Position numbers and translations under genes: made by a program. A model generated the notes under the pieces. That model was not told the origin of the DNA, made no database searches, and saw only the letters and a list, made by a program, of their open reading frames with translations. DNA of 64,000 bases from Rubripirellula tenax (lineage in GTDB: Bacteria; Planctomycetota; Planctomycetia; Pirellulales; Pirellulaceae), in contig NZ_SJPW01000001.1 of NCBI RefSeq assembly GCF_007860125.1, forward strand, positions 62,001-126,000. The letters run 5' to 3'. Below are positions 46,303 to 54,854 of the stretch, piece after piece (the first letter of the stretch is position 1; the number at the start of each line of letters is the position of its first letter).

Positions 46303-48453
46303 CTATTTTGAAACCAGGATGGCGATACTTCTGCCTGCGACCTGGAACGCTTGATCGTTGGTGAGAGAGCACTCTTTGCCGTACTCGCAGATGTCTTGTG
46401 GGGAAGGCAATGCGGTGTTGACGGCTTGATGCCATCGACGGTCTGCGACCGAAGGCAATTCAAATTCGATTTCTTCCCAGTGCATATTGAGCATGATGTG
46501 CACGTCATCCTCGGCATCGAATCCACCTAACGTCAGCGCCAACGCACGACCATTTGGATCGTTCCAGCCGGGGGAATTCAGTTGGGTACCATGCCATGAA
46601 ATATCTGCGACGCCACGGCTGTTCACGTCGCCGGTGAAGTAGCGAGAACGATGAATCGATGTATGCTGTTTTCGGAACGCGATCATCCGTTTCCAAAAGC
46701 GAAACATCGGTTGATTTTGATCGAGCGCATTCCAATCCATCCAGTTCAGATCGTTGTCTTGGCAATACGTGTTGTTGTTGCCTTTTTGAGTGCGACGGAC
46801 TTCGTCGCCGCAGACGAACATTGGCACTCCTTGGGAGACCATCAGAAGAGTGGCGAAGTTCTTAACCTGGCGATCGCGTAGTTCTTCTACCGATTCATCG
46901 GTCGTGACTCCTTCCCAGCCGCAGTTCCAGCTGATGTTTTCATTCACTCCATCGCGGTTTCCTTCACCATTGGCATCATTGTGCTTGCCGTTGTAACTGA
47001 CCAAATCATTCAACGTGAATCCATCGTGGCAATTAATGAAGTTTATGCTATTGACGGGTTCGTGAGAGCGACTTTGATAGAGGTCGGCGCTACCGGCGAG
47101 TCGTTGGGCGACAGCTCCGAGCAACCCTGGGTCTCCCTTTACAAAAGATCGCACATCGTCACGGTACTTGCCGTTCCATTCGGCCCATCGTTCACCGGGA
47201 AAGTACCCGACTTGGTACAGTCCAGCGGCGTCCCATGCCTCAGCAATCATTTTGGTCTCAGATAGTTTGTCTGATAGCTCAACATTCCAAATCAGCGGTG
47301 GCTTCTCAAGCGGAACACCGCCGTCGCCACGGGTCAGAACCGAAGCTTCGTCGAAGCGGAAGCCATCGACGTGCATGACTTCCACCCAGTATTCCAGGCA
47401 GTCGGAAATGAATTTCTCACCGACGGGATGATTGCAACGCAGTGTATTTCCGCAACCAGAGAAATCGTTGTAGTATTGTTCTTGACCGGGGACTAAGTGA
47501 TAGTAGGTCGAGTTGTCGATCCCTTTGAATGAGTACGTCGGCCCCATGTGGTTGCCTTCGTCGGTATGATTGAAAACCACATCGAGAATCACACTGATGC
47601 CAGCCTGGTGAAGGGCTTTGACCATGTCGCAAAACTCGTGAACATGACTTCCCGTCTCCGCGTCCACGCAATAGCTGGAGTGGGGAGCGAAGAACGACAT
47701 GGTGCTGTAACCCCAGTAGTTCGTTTTGGATTCACCATCGACCTCACGCAGGATCTCAGCATCGTCAAATTCAAAAACAGGCAGCAATTCGACGGCGTTC
47801 ACACCTAACTCTTGCAAGTAAGGGATCTTTTCGATCACGCCGCGGAACGTGCCGGGATGAGTGACTCCGGAAGATTCGCTACGCGTGAAGCCTCCGACAT
47901 GCATTTCATAAATCACGAGCTCTTCAGTCGGCTGGTTCAGCGGTAGGTCGCCTTCCCAGTCGTAGTCATCGTGAACAATGGCACAACGTAAACTGGTTTC
48001 CAGGTTGTCGGTGTCACCACATGCGTCGCCTCGATTCCACAACGCTTTTGAAATTCCACGCGCGTAGGGATCGACCAATACTTTTTGCGGCTGAAAACGA
48101 TGGCCTTGCTGAACGTCCTGCGGTCCATCGACGCGATATGCGTAAAAGAAGCCCGGTTTTAGACCGTGAACGTACGCGTGCCACAAATGGAAACTCTTAT
48201 TGCTTGCCGGATCCAATCGAATGATTTGACATGGCCGCCGATCGTCGTGATTGCGAAACAGCAACAGTTCAACGGAAGTTGCGTGTTCACTGTAGAGTGA
48301 GAAATTGACGCCACATGCATCCACGGTTGGACCGAGAGGATGAGGTCGCCCCGATCCCACTTGGAATGCACCGGATTCCTTGGTGGATGGCACGCCTAAA
48401 ACGAAGTCGGGAGTGACGGTGGATGCGGAAGTCCGAACGTTTGATAGTTGCAT
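46303..48453 (-). CDS. glgX: Glycogen debranching enzyme, GlgX/isoamylase type
   Basis: A 716-residue GH13 isoamylase-type enzyme. An N-terminal CBM48-like domain (about 30-150) precedes the catalytic barrel with IYEMHVGGFTR, DVVFNHTDEG (near 291), the nucleophile in VDGFRFDEAS (Asp 368), the acid/base in IAEAWDAAG (Glu 405) and INCHDGFTL (Asp 477). The C-terminal beta domain ends VAGRSIAILV. It hydrolyses alpha-1,6 branches of glycogen-like glucans. It is upstream of the epimerase-STAS gene on the same strand, suggesting a glucan-utilisation module. Confidence 0.93.
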   Translation of the reverse strand: MQLSNVRTSASTVTPDFVLGVPSTKESGAFQVGSGRPHPLGPTVDACGVNFSLYSEHATSVELLLFRNHDDRRPCQIIRLDPASNKSFHLWHAYVHGLKPGFFYAYRVDGPQDVQQGHRFQPQKVLVDPYARGISKALWNRGDACGDTDNLETSLRCAIVHDDYDWEGDLPLNQPTEELVIYEMHVGGFTRSESSGVTHPGTFRGVIEKIPYLQELGVNAVELLPVFEFDDAEILREVDGESKTNYWGYSTMSFFAPHSSYCVDAETGSHVHEFCDMVKALHQAGISVILDVVFNHTDEGNHMGPTYSFKGIDNSTYYHLVPGQEQYYNDFSGCGNTLRCNHPVGEKFISDCLEYWVEVMHVDGFRFDEASVLTRGDGGVPLEKPPLIWNVELSDKLSETKMIAEAWDAAGLYQVGYFPGERWAEWNGKYRDDVRSFVKGDPGLLGAVAQRLAGSADLYQSRSHEPVNSINFINCHDGFTLNDLVSYNGKHNDANGEGNRDGVNENISWNCGWEGVTTDESVEELRDRQVKNFATLLMVSQGVPMFVCGDEVRRTQKGNNNTYCQDNDLNWMDWNALDQNQPMFRFWKRMIAFRKQHTSIHRSRYFTGDVNSRGVADISWHGTQLNSPGWNDPNGRALALTLGGFDAEDDVHIMLNMHWEEIEFELPSVADRRWHQAVNTALPSPQDICEYGKECSLTNDQAFQVAGRSIAILVSK

Positions 48454-48515
48454 GTCGTATGGCTGTTAGGTTGGAGAACAGGATGATGAATTGGGCAGCA
48501 TTTTGCCCACTGCGC

Positions 48516-49259
48516 TTAGGTGGCAAGAGTCTTTCCAGGCTGCGCCATACCTGGAGCTGTTGACAATTCGCGATACGGCTCATGCATCGCTTTTTTTGGT
48601 CTCGAAATTTCGGAGACTTCCTCTTTGGATTGCTGCTGCCAGTGACCGTCCGATTCGAGTGGACACAACATGGCAATCGAAGAACCTGTCAAGACAACCA
48701 TACCGAGCCAGATGTCGATATATGAAACCGCTACACCAAGGAGGCATGCACCAACGCTGACAGCGATTTGAACGTAGACAGAACGGACAGTTTCCGGCAT
48801 AAGATGCGGGACCGATAAACGATTCCCCGTCGTTGCCCACGCCCATGAAGCCGCCAGTGCGAGACTGCATGCGGTGTAGCAGAGGGAGTAGAAAACAAAA
48901 ATTGCGTTGAATTCATGATGGGCCGATTCGACCAACCAATCCGTCGCGATGGGGACGATGGAGATACACATCAGGAACAAAAAATTCAGTCCAATGAAGA
49001 CTCGATCAACGTGTCCGATATAGAGAAAAATCAGATGCTGTTTCAGCCAATAGCCGCCGATGACGAGAAAGCTGAGGCAGTATGCCAGGAACTGTGGAAT
49101 TTGCTGACCGATTAGCGACCATATTTCTGCAGAAGATTTTGCGATGCGGATTTGCTGATAGGTTCCCTCAAACCCTAGAAACATCAGAGTGATCATCACG
49201 GCAATCACGCCGTCACTTAGCGCTGAGAGGCGATCCTTGTGAATCAGTCGAGTGTGCAT
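48516..49259 (-). CDS. TMEM175-family (DUF1211) membrane protein
   Basis: A 247-residue protein with six membrane segments, beginning RLSALSDGVIAVMITLMFLGFE. The SDG motif in the first helix is the signature of bacterial TMEM175 proteins, which form potassium-leak channels and have one 6-TM repeat per chain. The usual Phe before SDG is Leu here. A polar tail of about 45 residues follows the last helix. It is transcribed toward glgX, with 62 bp between them, and could be the first gene of that unit. Confidence 0.85.
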   Translation of the reverse strand: MHTRLIHKDRLSALSDGVIAVMITLMFLGFEGTYQQIRIAKSSAEIWSLIGQQIPQFLAYCLSFLVIGGYWLKQHLIFLYIGHVDRVFIGLNFLFLMCISIVPIATDWLVESAHHEFNAIFVFYSLCYTACSLALAASWAWATTGNRLSVPHLMPETVRSVYVQIAVSVGACLLGVAVSYIDIWLGMVVLTGSSIAMLCPLESDGHWQQQSKEEVSEISRPKKAMHEPYRELSTAPGMAQPGKTLAT

Positions 49260-49597
49260 ATCTAATTACTTTTGCGGGGTTCATCAGACACCAAAAAATT
49301 AGGTTGCCCGTATGGGGGACTCTGCCAACGAGTCGCTAAAAAACCCCAAACGCGAGGCGGAAACCAACTAGAATCGCACCAATCATCACAATCCAACCTA
49401 AGACGGTGCAATCACCTGCACCTGGCCCTGCGTAGTCGACCGGTTGTCCGTGCGGCTTGGTCGGACGACAAACGGACTCGGCGTTGGCTGCGGCTGTTTC
49501 CGTATCGACGCAATCAAGGATGTCTGGGGTCGTGGTCTGTTAGACTGTGAATTTGATCTCAACGAGAAGCCACGTTTGCGAAACCTCAGGTCTGCCA
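49260..49597. other. Intergenic region with an orphan C-terminal frame
   Basis: A 338-bp gap between divergent genes. On the minus strand, an open frame of about 65 codons from roughly 49547 to the TAG at 49336-49338 has no start codon but ends in a convincing membrane segment (CTVLGWIVMIGAILVGF). It is probably the tail of a lost gene. Nothing else was seen. Confidence 0.35.
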
Positions 49598-49903
49598 ATG
49601 AATCCCTACGATCCGCCCTCGGCACCGTTGCGTGACGACCCCATGTCAATGCGACATGAAGATGACGATCCTCACCGAAGTCACTTCATCGCCTGGCCGA
49701 TCGTATTCGCGCTGAACTTGGTAGTGCCGTTGCTATTCGGTGGGTCGATGCTAAGAGAGAGTGGCATGCTGGGGATGAGTGTCGGGGTCGCATTCTTTCT
49801 GATCGCGGGCTGGTACATTTGTTATATGTCCCCTTTCATCGCGATTCGATTGTTGGTTGGCTCGGAGAAGAAAAGCACTGTCATGGCCTTATTCACCATT
49901 TGA
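49598..49903 (+). CDS. Small membrane protein of planctomycete type
   Basis: A 101-residue protein starting MNPYDPPSAP, a start seen in many small planctomycete membrane proteins. A charged region (RHEDDDPHRSH) is followed by two membrane segments (about 35-52 and 60-82). No function is recognised. The ATG at 49598 was chosen because the preceding codons look non-coding. A good terminator follows at 49926-49948. Confidence 0.65.
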   Translation: MNPYDPPSAPLRDDPMSMRHEDDDPHRSHFIAWPIVFALNLVVPLLFGGSMLRESGMLGMSVGVAFFLIAGWYICYMSPFIAIRLLVGSEKKSTVMALFTI

Positions 49904-49925
49904 AGTGAGCGCGTACATTCAGCGC

Positions 49926-49948
49926 ACTACCGACGAGGGTAGTTTTTT
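49926..49948 (+). terminator. Rho-independent terminator
   Basis: A perfect 6-bp stem (ACTACC, 49926-49931, with GGTAGT, 49938-49943) encloses a 6-nt loop and runs into a T-tract. It is 23 bp after the small membrane protein stop, on its strand. Confidence 0.75.
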
Positions 49949-50189
49949 CGGACTCGTTTGTCCAATGGCTTGCCGTCAGAGAAGCACTCTCCGTCGCTTG
50001 GGGTGGTTCAGTCTCGTCACCCTGGTAGATATCCGAAGCTCGAAGGCTCCACACTGTCTCATCCGACGTTTGAACCGCGAACAGAGCATCACGCTTTTGC
50101 CACGGGCTTATTGACGGTGGCTCCGAAAAGCCACGCCTACCCTCGGGGTCAAGACGACGTTGTTCTTGTGCTTCTCACGCTCTGACAAG

Positions 50190-51762
50190 TCAGCGGGAAC
50201 TTCGAGCTTCGGACGATTCTGATTCTACTGTGTCTGAGTCATTGATTCCAAGACGAGCTAATAACGGGACCAACAGATCACCCAACGCCGTCGGGCCACG
50301 CCGCTTCTTGCGAGCAAGTTCGGCCAGCGGTTTGGCTTCCTCGGCGTAGGACGACTTGGGAAGCCAAGCAAACGCTTCGCCCAGCTGGGCGACGGATTGC
50401 GAAATCGGTGTCTGATGGTTTTGATGGAACGCTTGCAACTTCGACAGCAAGTACTCGCGATCGACTCCTTTGCCACGCCAAAGCTGCTGACCGGCGACGA
50501 TCTGATAAACCATTCGCATCGCTCGGTTGGCAATGCGGCAACGTCGGTCGCGAGGATCGACTTTGCGTTGTTTCCAGGTGTTCGATAGTCCGCGATAGTA
50601 CGGGTGGCACTTGATCAAGTTTTCGGCGACCAACATCGCGGCGCTGCGAAGGCGACGGTTGGCCTGACGGACCAACTTTCCATCCGGGTTGTCGACCTCA
50701 TCGCTTTGGTAACGCGAGGGATAGAGGCCAGCCCGTCCGGGGAATCGCCCGAGCCGAAGCATAGTGCTCGATCGGTCCGGCTTCGCCAGCCAAACGCGCC
50801 GCCGAAATGACATTGATACCGGTGACGCTGAGCAACAGGATGTAGGGCGTTTTGACCAAAAAGCCCGACATTTCCCGTTCCACGGCGTGAATTTGTTCGT
50901 AAAACGATTCACGTAGCGAGTTCAGATCCTGCCACTGCCGGGTATGCAGCGATGATAGTTCGCTCGGCTCGGCGGCGGTTCGTGACCACGTGAGGATGCG
51001 TTCGAGTGTGCGCATTTGAAAGCGGATCTTCTCTTGACGCAGATGCTTGGCCAGACCTTCGGTGCCAGCTTTCTGAATCGACGCTGCCGATGGAAACGCC
51101 AACGCGATCGGCATGGCGATTGAGCGATGATAGAGCTTGTCATCTTCCCACAGATCGGCGTAGCCAGGCATCGCTTGATGCATCAATCTGCGAATCTGAA
51201 CTTTGAGTCTTGCCTGTTGTTTGGTCAGGTTGTGACGATGCCGACTGAGGGCTCGCAGGTGCTGATAGACCTCGCCGACGGGAAGGGAAGCGAGACCGTA
51301 TCCGGCAACCGCGGCGTGAAAGATGGCTTCGAGATCATTGTCATCGGTCTTAGCAGCGGGGTGCAGCGGTTTGCGATAGTGACTCGACGCAAACGGGTGA
51401 ACGATGCGAGTGTCGAAGCCCGCTTTGCGGAAAGCGGCTTGAACGGGCTTGTGGTAGATGCCGGTCATCTCAACGGCGGCGATACGGTCGTCGATGCCTT
51501 CGGCTTCGCAGGCTTCGTTGATGGACGCGATCATCGCAGCGAAGTCACCTCGCCTATGTTCGACCGTTGTGGGCTCGATCAACACGCGTCCGAAGAAGTC
51601 GCACAGCATCCACTTGCTGCGGCGTTTGGCACAGTCGACTGCTACAATGCCGAAGTGCTGCGGGCCGCAAGCTTGGACTCTCTCTTGAACGTGTCCGGTT
51701 GGCTTGCCGATAAAGCGTTTGGTAGCGGTTTTACGGGTTCGAGATTTTGCTTTTGTGACCAT
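50190..51762 (-). mobile_element. IS110-family transposase gene, frameshifted
   Basis: The first frame (51762 to about 50750) has the DEDD (RuvC-like) domain: FGIVAVDCAKRRSKWML, VEMTGIYHKPVQ and KTDDNDLEAI. It then carries the start of the transposase C-terminal domain (LLSVTGINVISAARLAGEAGPI). At about 50746-50753 the frame is lost; one extra base throws it into a short wrong ending (to 50698). The correct continuation (RFPGRAGLYPSRYQSDEV to 50190) is in another frame, with the family's closing domain. It is therefore probably inactive. The start is the ATG at 51762, with GGAGA upstream. The element ends are not defined; IS110 elements lack classical terminal repeats. Confidence 0.85.
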
Positions 51763-51877
51763 CTGCGTGTCTCCATTGTGAAGGGAAGTGAATACTTCCA
51801 ATGAAGCACGTGGATGGTCCTTTTGATTGATTTATTTGATCTAGGGGACATACCAGGTGACGGGGGTAATAATCACA

Positions 51878-52062
51878 GAAAAGACGCCAAACCGACGTGG
51901 GCCAAAATCAAAAATCAGTCCCGCGACTGGCTAAAGAAGCCGCCCAGCGAATCGGTAGTCCGTGATCAAAACGGGCAACCCTTTGTGGCCCCGCGACGCC
52001 GCTCGCAACAATCGAACTGCGAAGCAGTTCGAAATTTGTCACGGTGTGCCAGTGCTACACTA
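51878..52062 (+). repeat. Direct repeat, right copy: rnpA 3'-end fragment plus dispersed repeat copy 4
   Basis: Begins with codons equal to rnpA KDAKPTW, continues through a one-base deletion and a degraded rnpA tail, and then the dispersed-repeat words (GGCAACCCTTTGTGGCCCCG, CGCGACGCCGCTCGC, GAAGCAGTTC). It lies about 115 bp outside the IS110 start and is the partner of 42008-42196. Confidence 0.75.
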
Positions 52063-53220
52063 CGCCACCATGCGGGCGCTGGCCGAGTAGAAGCTGGCGA
52101 CGACGTCGACGACGCGGCGCTGTTCCGATTCGGTCATGCTGGGGAAGATAGGAAGATTCAGGATCTCCGCGCACGCCTTCTTCGTCTCGACCAAACCCGA
52201 GTGATCGAAGTTCAGATCGCGATAGCATTCTTGCGCATGAACGGGAACAGGGTAGTAGATTTCGCTGCCGACACTTCGATCGGACAGGTGGGCGCGAAGT
52301 TCGTCGCGGCGGCCACCGGGAACTCGCAACGCATATTGGTTCCAAACATGGAAAGCGCTGGGGTCTTGGTAAGGCAACACCAATCTATCTTCCGCCACCA
52401 CACCGGCTTCGGACAACCAACGGTCGTAACGCGCGGCAATCGTTTGACGCGATTGCACGGCGTCGGGTAAGTGACGCAGCTTGACTCGCAGCACGGCGGC
52501 TTGGAACGTGTCCAAGCGGCTGTTGATGCCGACCACTTTGTGATAGTAGCGGGGGCGCATGCCGTGTCCGGCGAACAGTCGCAATCGGTCGGCGGTCGCC
52601 GGATCGAGCGAGGTCAACATGCCGCCGTCCCCCATGCCGCCAAGATTCTTGGTCGGATAGAAACTGAAGCAACCGATCAATCCCCAGCTTCCCGCCGGGC
52701 GAGAATGATAGGCCGCACCGATCGCTTGGGCGGCGTCTTCGACGACGATCAAGTCATGCGTGCAGGCGATTTGGCAAATGCGATCGATTTCCGCGCATTG
52801 GCCGAACAAGTGAACGGGGATGATCGCCTTGGTCCGCGGGGTGATGGCCGCTTCGATCTTCTCGGCGTCGATGTTGAACGTGTCGGGCCGGATGTCCACG
52901 AACACGGGCGTCGCGCCCAAGCGGGTGATGCAACTGACCGATGCGAAGAACGTGAAGCTAGGCACGATGACTTCATCGCCCGGGCCGATGTTCAGTGCCA
53001 TCATCGCCAGCAACAGCGCGTCGCTGCCCGAAGCACACCCGACGGCATTATCGACTTCGCTGTAGGCGGCGACTTCGTTTTCCAACTCGACAACGTCGGG
53101 ACCGAAAAGGAATCGACCGCTATCCACCACGCCGGTCAAGGCTTCGATGAATTCGTCACGGTAGGGCAGGTTGTCTCGGTTGACGTCCAAAAGTGGGACG
53201 TTTTCGACGGGATTGGCCAT
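52060..53220 (-). CDS. DegT/DnrJ/EryC1/StrS-family aminotransferase
   Basis: A 386-residue PLP-dependent enzyme. The PLP lysine is in FSFYPTKNLGGMGDGG, with CASGSDALLLAMMAL near residue 62, PVHLFGQCAEI and VEDAAQAIGA. Such enzymes aminate keto-sugars in the making of surface polysaccharide or secondary metabolites. It is a typical length and starts at ATG 53220. It is about 100 bp downstream of the FAD enzyme on the same strand. The sugar substrate is unknown. Confidence 0.92.
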   Translation of the reverse strand: MANPVENVPLLDVNRDNLPYRDEFIEALTGVVDSGRFLFGPDVVELENEVAAYSEVDNAVGCASGSDALLLAMMALNIGPGDEVIVPSFTFFASVSCITRLGATPVFVDIRPDTFNIDAEKIEAAITPRTKAIIPVHLFGQCAEIDRICQIACTHDLIVVEDAAQAIGAAYHSRPAGSWGLIGCFSFYPTKNLGGMGDGGMLTSLDPATADRLRLFAGHGMRPRYYHKVVGINSRLDTFQAAVLRVKLRHLPDAVQSRQTIAARYDRWLSEAGVVAEDRLVLPYQDPSAFHVWNQYALRVPGGRRDELRAHLSDRSVGSEIYYPVPVHAQECYRDLNFDHSGLVETKKACAEILNLPIFPSMTESEQRRVVDVVASFYSASARMVA

Positions 53221-53319
53221 GATGGCAGCCTTCCTTGGCAGGGTGGGTTCGGCGTCTTCCTGACGCGATGTGCGGTGGGCCTAGAAATAACCGCCGCGGC
53301 GAATCACCGTCAAGATCAC

Positions 53320-54726
53320 TCAGACCTGCAAACAGTGCCGATTCGCCATGCTGATCCCGCTGACGATGGCGCCCACGATGCCAACAAACCCTTGGTCGGT
53401 GCCGCACAAAAATACGTTGGGCAGGTGCGTGGTGCCGTCCAGCTGCTTGTCCGGAGCCCCGTAAACGGCTCCGTTATCGTGGAAAGTGAAGCGGCGGATC
53501 GTTTTCGGCGTGAAGACGTCCGTGTCGACGACATAGCTGCGAAAATCGGGCATGAAGCGAACCGCCGATGCGACCGCGTCGTCGTACTGCGTCACTTTTT
53601 CACTTCGGTATTTTATCTCGGGCAACTGGCACCATCGATCGTGATCGGCCAGCGTCGTGATTCGGATCACCCCATCGGGCAATTCGCCTTCCTCGGCATC
53701 GTAGACGTAATTGTTGGGCGAACAGATCACGCCGGTTCGGGCGTCACACAAGCGGCCGACGGGTTTCTGCCAAGTGAAGTGCGGACTGTCGTTATAAAAC
53801 ACGATTGTGCGGTCGAAACCGAAATCGACGGGCTTGCGATCCAGGATCGAAATCGACTCGATAAACGACAACTTGCCGGCTCGCGCGACGTCAACGTCGG
53901 TGATGTCGTCACACATCCGCAGCGTTTCGATGTTACCGGCCGACGACAAAATACGTTTGCCCGTGATCTCGGTACCGTCGTCCAAAACAACGCCAGCGGC
54001 TTGCCCGTTTTCGACGTGGATCTTGGACACGCCGCTGCGCAGTTTCAATTCGCCGCCCAGCCCGCGAAACTTCTTGACCAAGTTCTTCAAGATCACGCGG
54101 ACTCCCTTGAACGGTCGGCCGAAGCCCTCCAAATAACAGGCGCGAAACATGATACAGAACTGGCCAAAGTCCATGTCATTTTCGCGTGCGTTGCCGTACC
54201 ACATCAGCGGGCAGATCAGCATCTCGATCAGCAGCGGATCGGTGATGTGTTCGGCCATCACCTGGCGTGCCGAACGCATGAAGTTGGGCGCGTCACCGTC
54301 CATGTCGGTGTAGTCGAGCAGCGAACCGCAAAGCGATCGGAAACCATCGATTTGATCCGGGAACTGTTTCGCGATCTCAGACTCCAGCAAACTGATATCG
54401 TTGGTGAAATCCAGCGAGACATCTGGGAAGCGAATCGACGAACCGATTTGCTCGGCCAACTTGAAATCTTCCCATCGGAAACGAAGTTGGCGGATCAACT
54501 TGGCCAACGGTCCTTTCTTATCCGATCCCTTCCGCGCGAAGTTCGTCATCGCGTGCAGGCCAACGTCATAGTCCCGACCGCCCATCCGATAAAACGAGTT
54601 CAGCCCGCCGATCGTGTAGTGCTTTTCCAGGATACAAACCCGTTGATCAAAGTGGGCCAGCCGGATTCCGGCCGCCAAGCCGCTCATGCCAGCGCCGATG
54701 ATGATCGTGTCGTACGGAGCGGTCAT
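53320..54726 (-). CDS. FAD-dependent oxidoreductase, phytoene-desaturase-like
   Basis: A 468-residue flavoprotein. The dinucleotide-binding motif IIIGAGMSGLAAGIRLA is at the N terminus, followed by EKHYTIGGLNSFYRMGG, and the C-terminal FAD motif reads FLCGTDQGFVGIVGAIVSG. This layout is that of CrtI-type desaturases and retinol-saturase-like enzymes, which act on polyene or lipid substrates. No other carotenoid gene is adjacent, so the substrate is open. It is divergent from the CobW-type gene, 128 bp away. Confidence 0.85.
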   Translation of the reverse strand: MTAPYDTIIIGAGMSGLAAGIRLAHFDQRVCILEKHYTIGGLNSFYRMGGRDYDVGLHAMTNFARKGSDKKGPLAKLIRQLRFRWEDFKLAEQIGSSIRFPDVSLDFTNDISLLESEIAKQFPDQIDGFRSLCGSLLDYTDMDGDAPNFMRSARQVMAEHITDPLLIEMLICPLMWYGNARENDMDFGQFCIMFRACYLEGFGRPFKGVRVILKNLVKKFRGLGGELKLRSGVSKIHVENGQAAGVVLDDGTEITGKRILSSAGNIETLRMCDDITDVDVARAGKLSFIESISILDRKPVDFGFDRTIVFYNDSPHFTWQKPVGRLCDARTGVICSPNNYVYDAEEGELPDGVIRITTLADHDRWCQLPEIKYRSEKVTQYDDAVASAVRFMPDFRSYVVDTDVFTPKTIRRFTFHDNGAVYGAPDKQLDGTTHLPNVFLCGTDQGFVGIVGAIVSGISMANRHCLQV

Positions 54727-54854
54727 GGTGGATGAAAATTCGTGGTGGAGGATGAAGCGGGCGGCTCGACGTGTCAGAATAAGTCACCCGGCGAGGATCG
54801 ACAACGAGTTCCGTTTTCTGCCACCTGTGTGCACCCCCCCTCCAAAGCGACTTC

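Larger units (their letters stand above)
42100..51880. mobile_element. Candidate genomic island bounded by rnpA-3'-end direct repeats
   Basis: About 9.8 kb between two diverged direct copies of the rnpA 3' end. It holds a decayed REP-type transposase at the left end, DJ-1/PfpI, an epimerase-STAS protein, GlgX, a TMEM175-like channel, a small membrane protein, and a frameshifted IS110-type element at the right end. By eye the 43.3-49.3 kb part is more AT-rich than the housekeeping flanks. No integrase was found, so the mode of entry is unclear. The boundaries are approximate. Confidence 0.55.

Noticed and set aside
50698-50912. Programmed frameshift in the IS110 transposase
   Set aside because: No slippery run or stimulatory structure is evident at the break, and IS110 transposases are made from one frame, so a mutation is likelier.
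52471-54735. 754-codon plus-strand frame opposite the aminotransferase and FAD enzyme
   Set aside because: It spans two well-supported minus-strand genes and has no domain signature; it is a GC-bias shadow.
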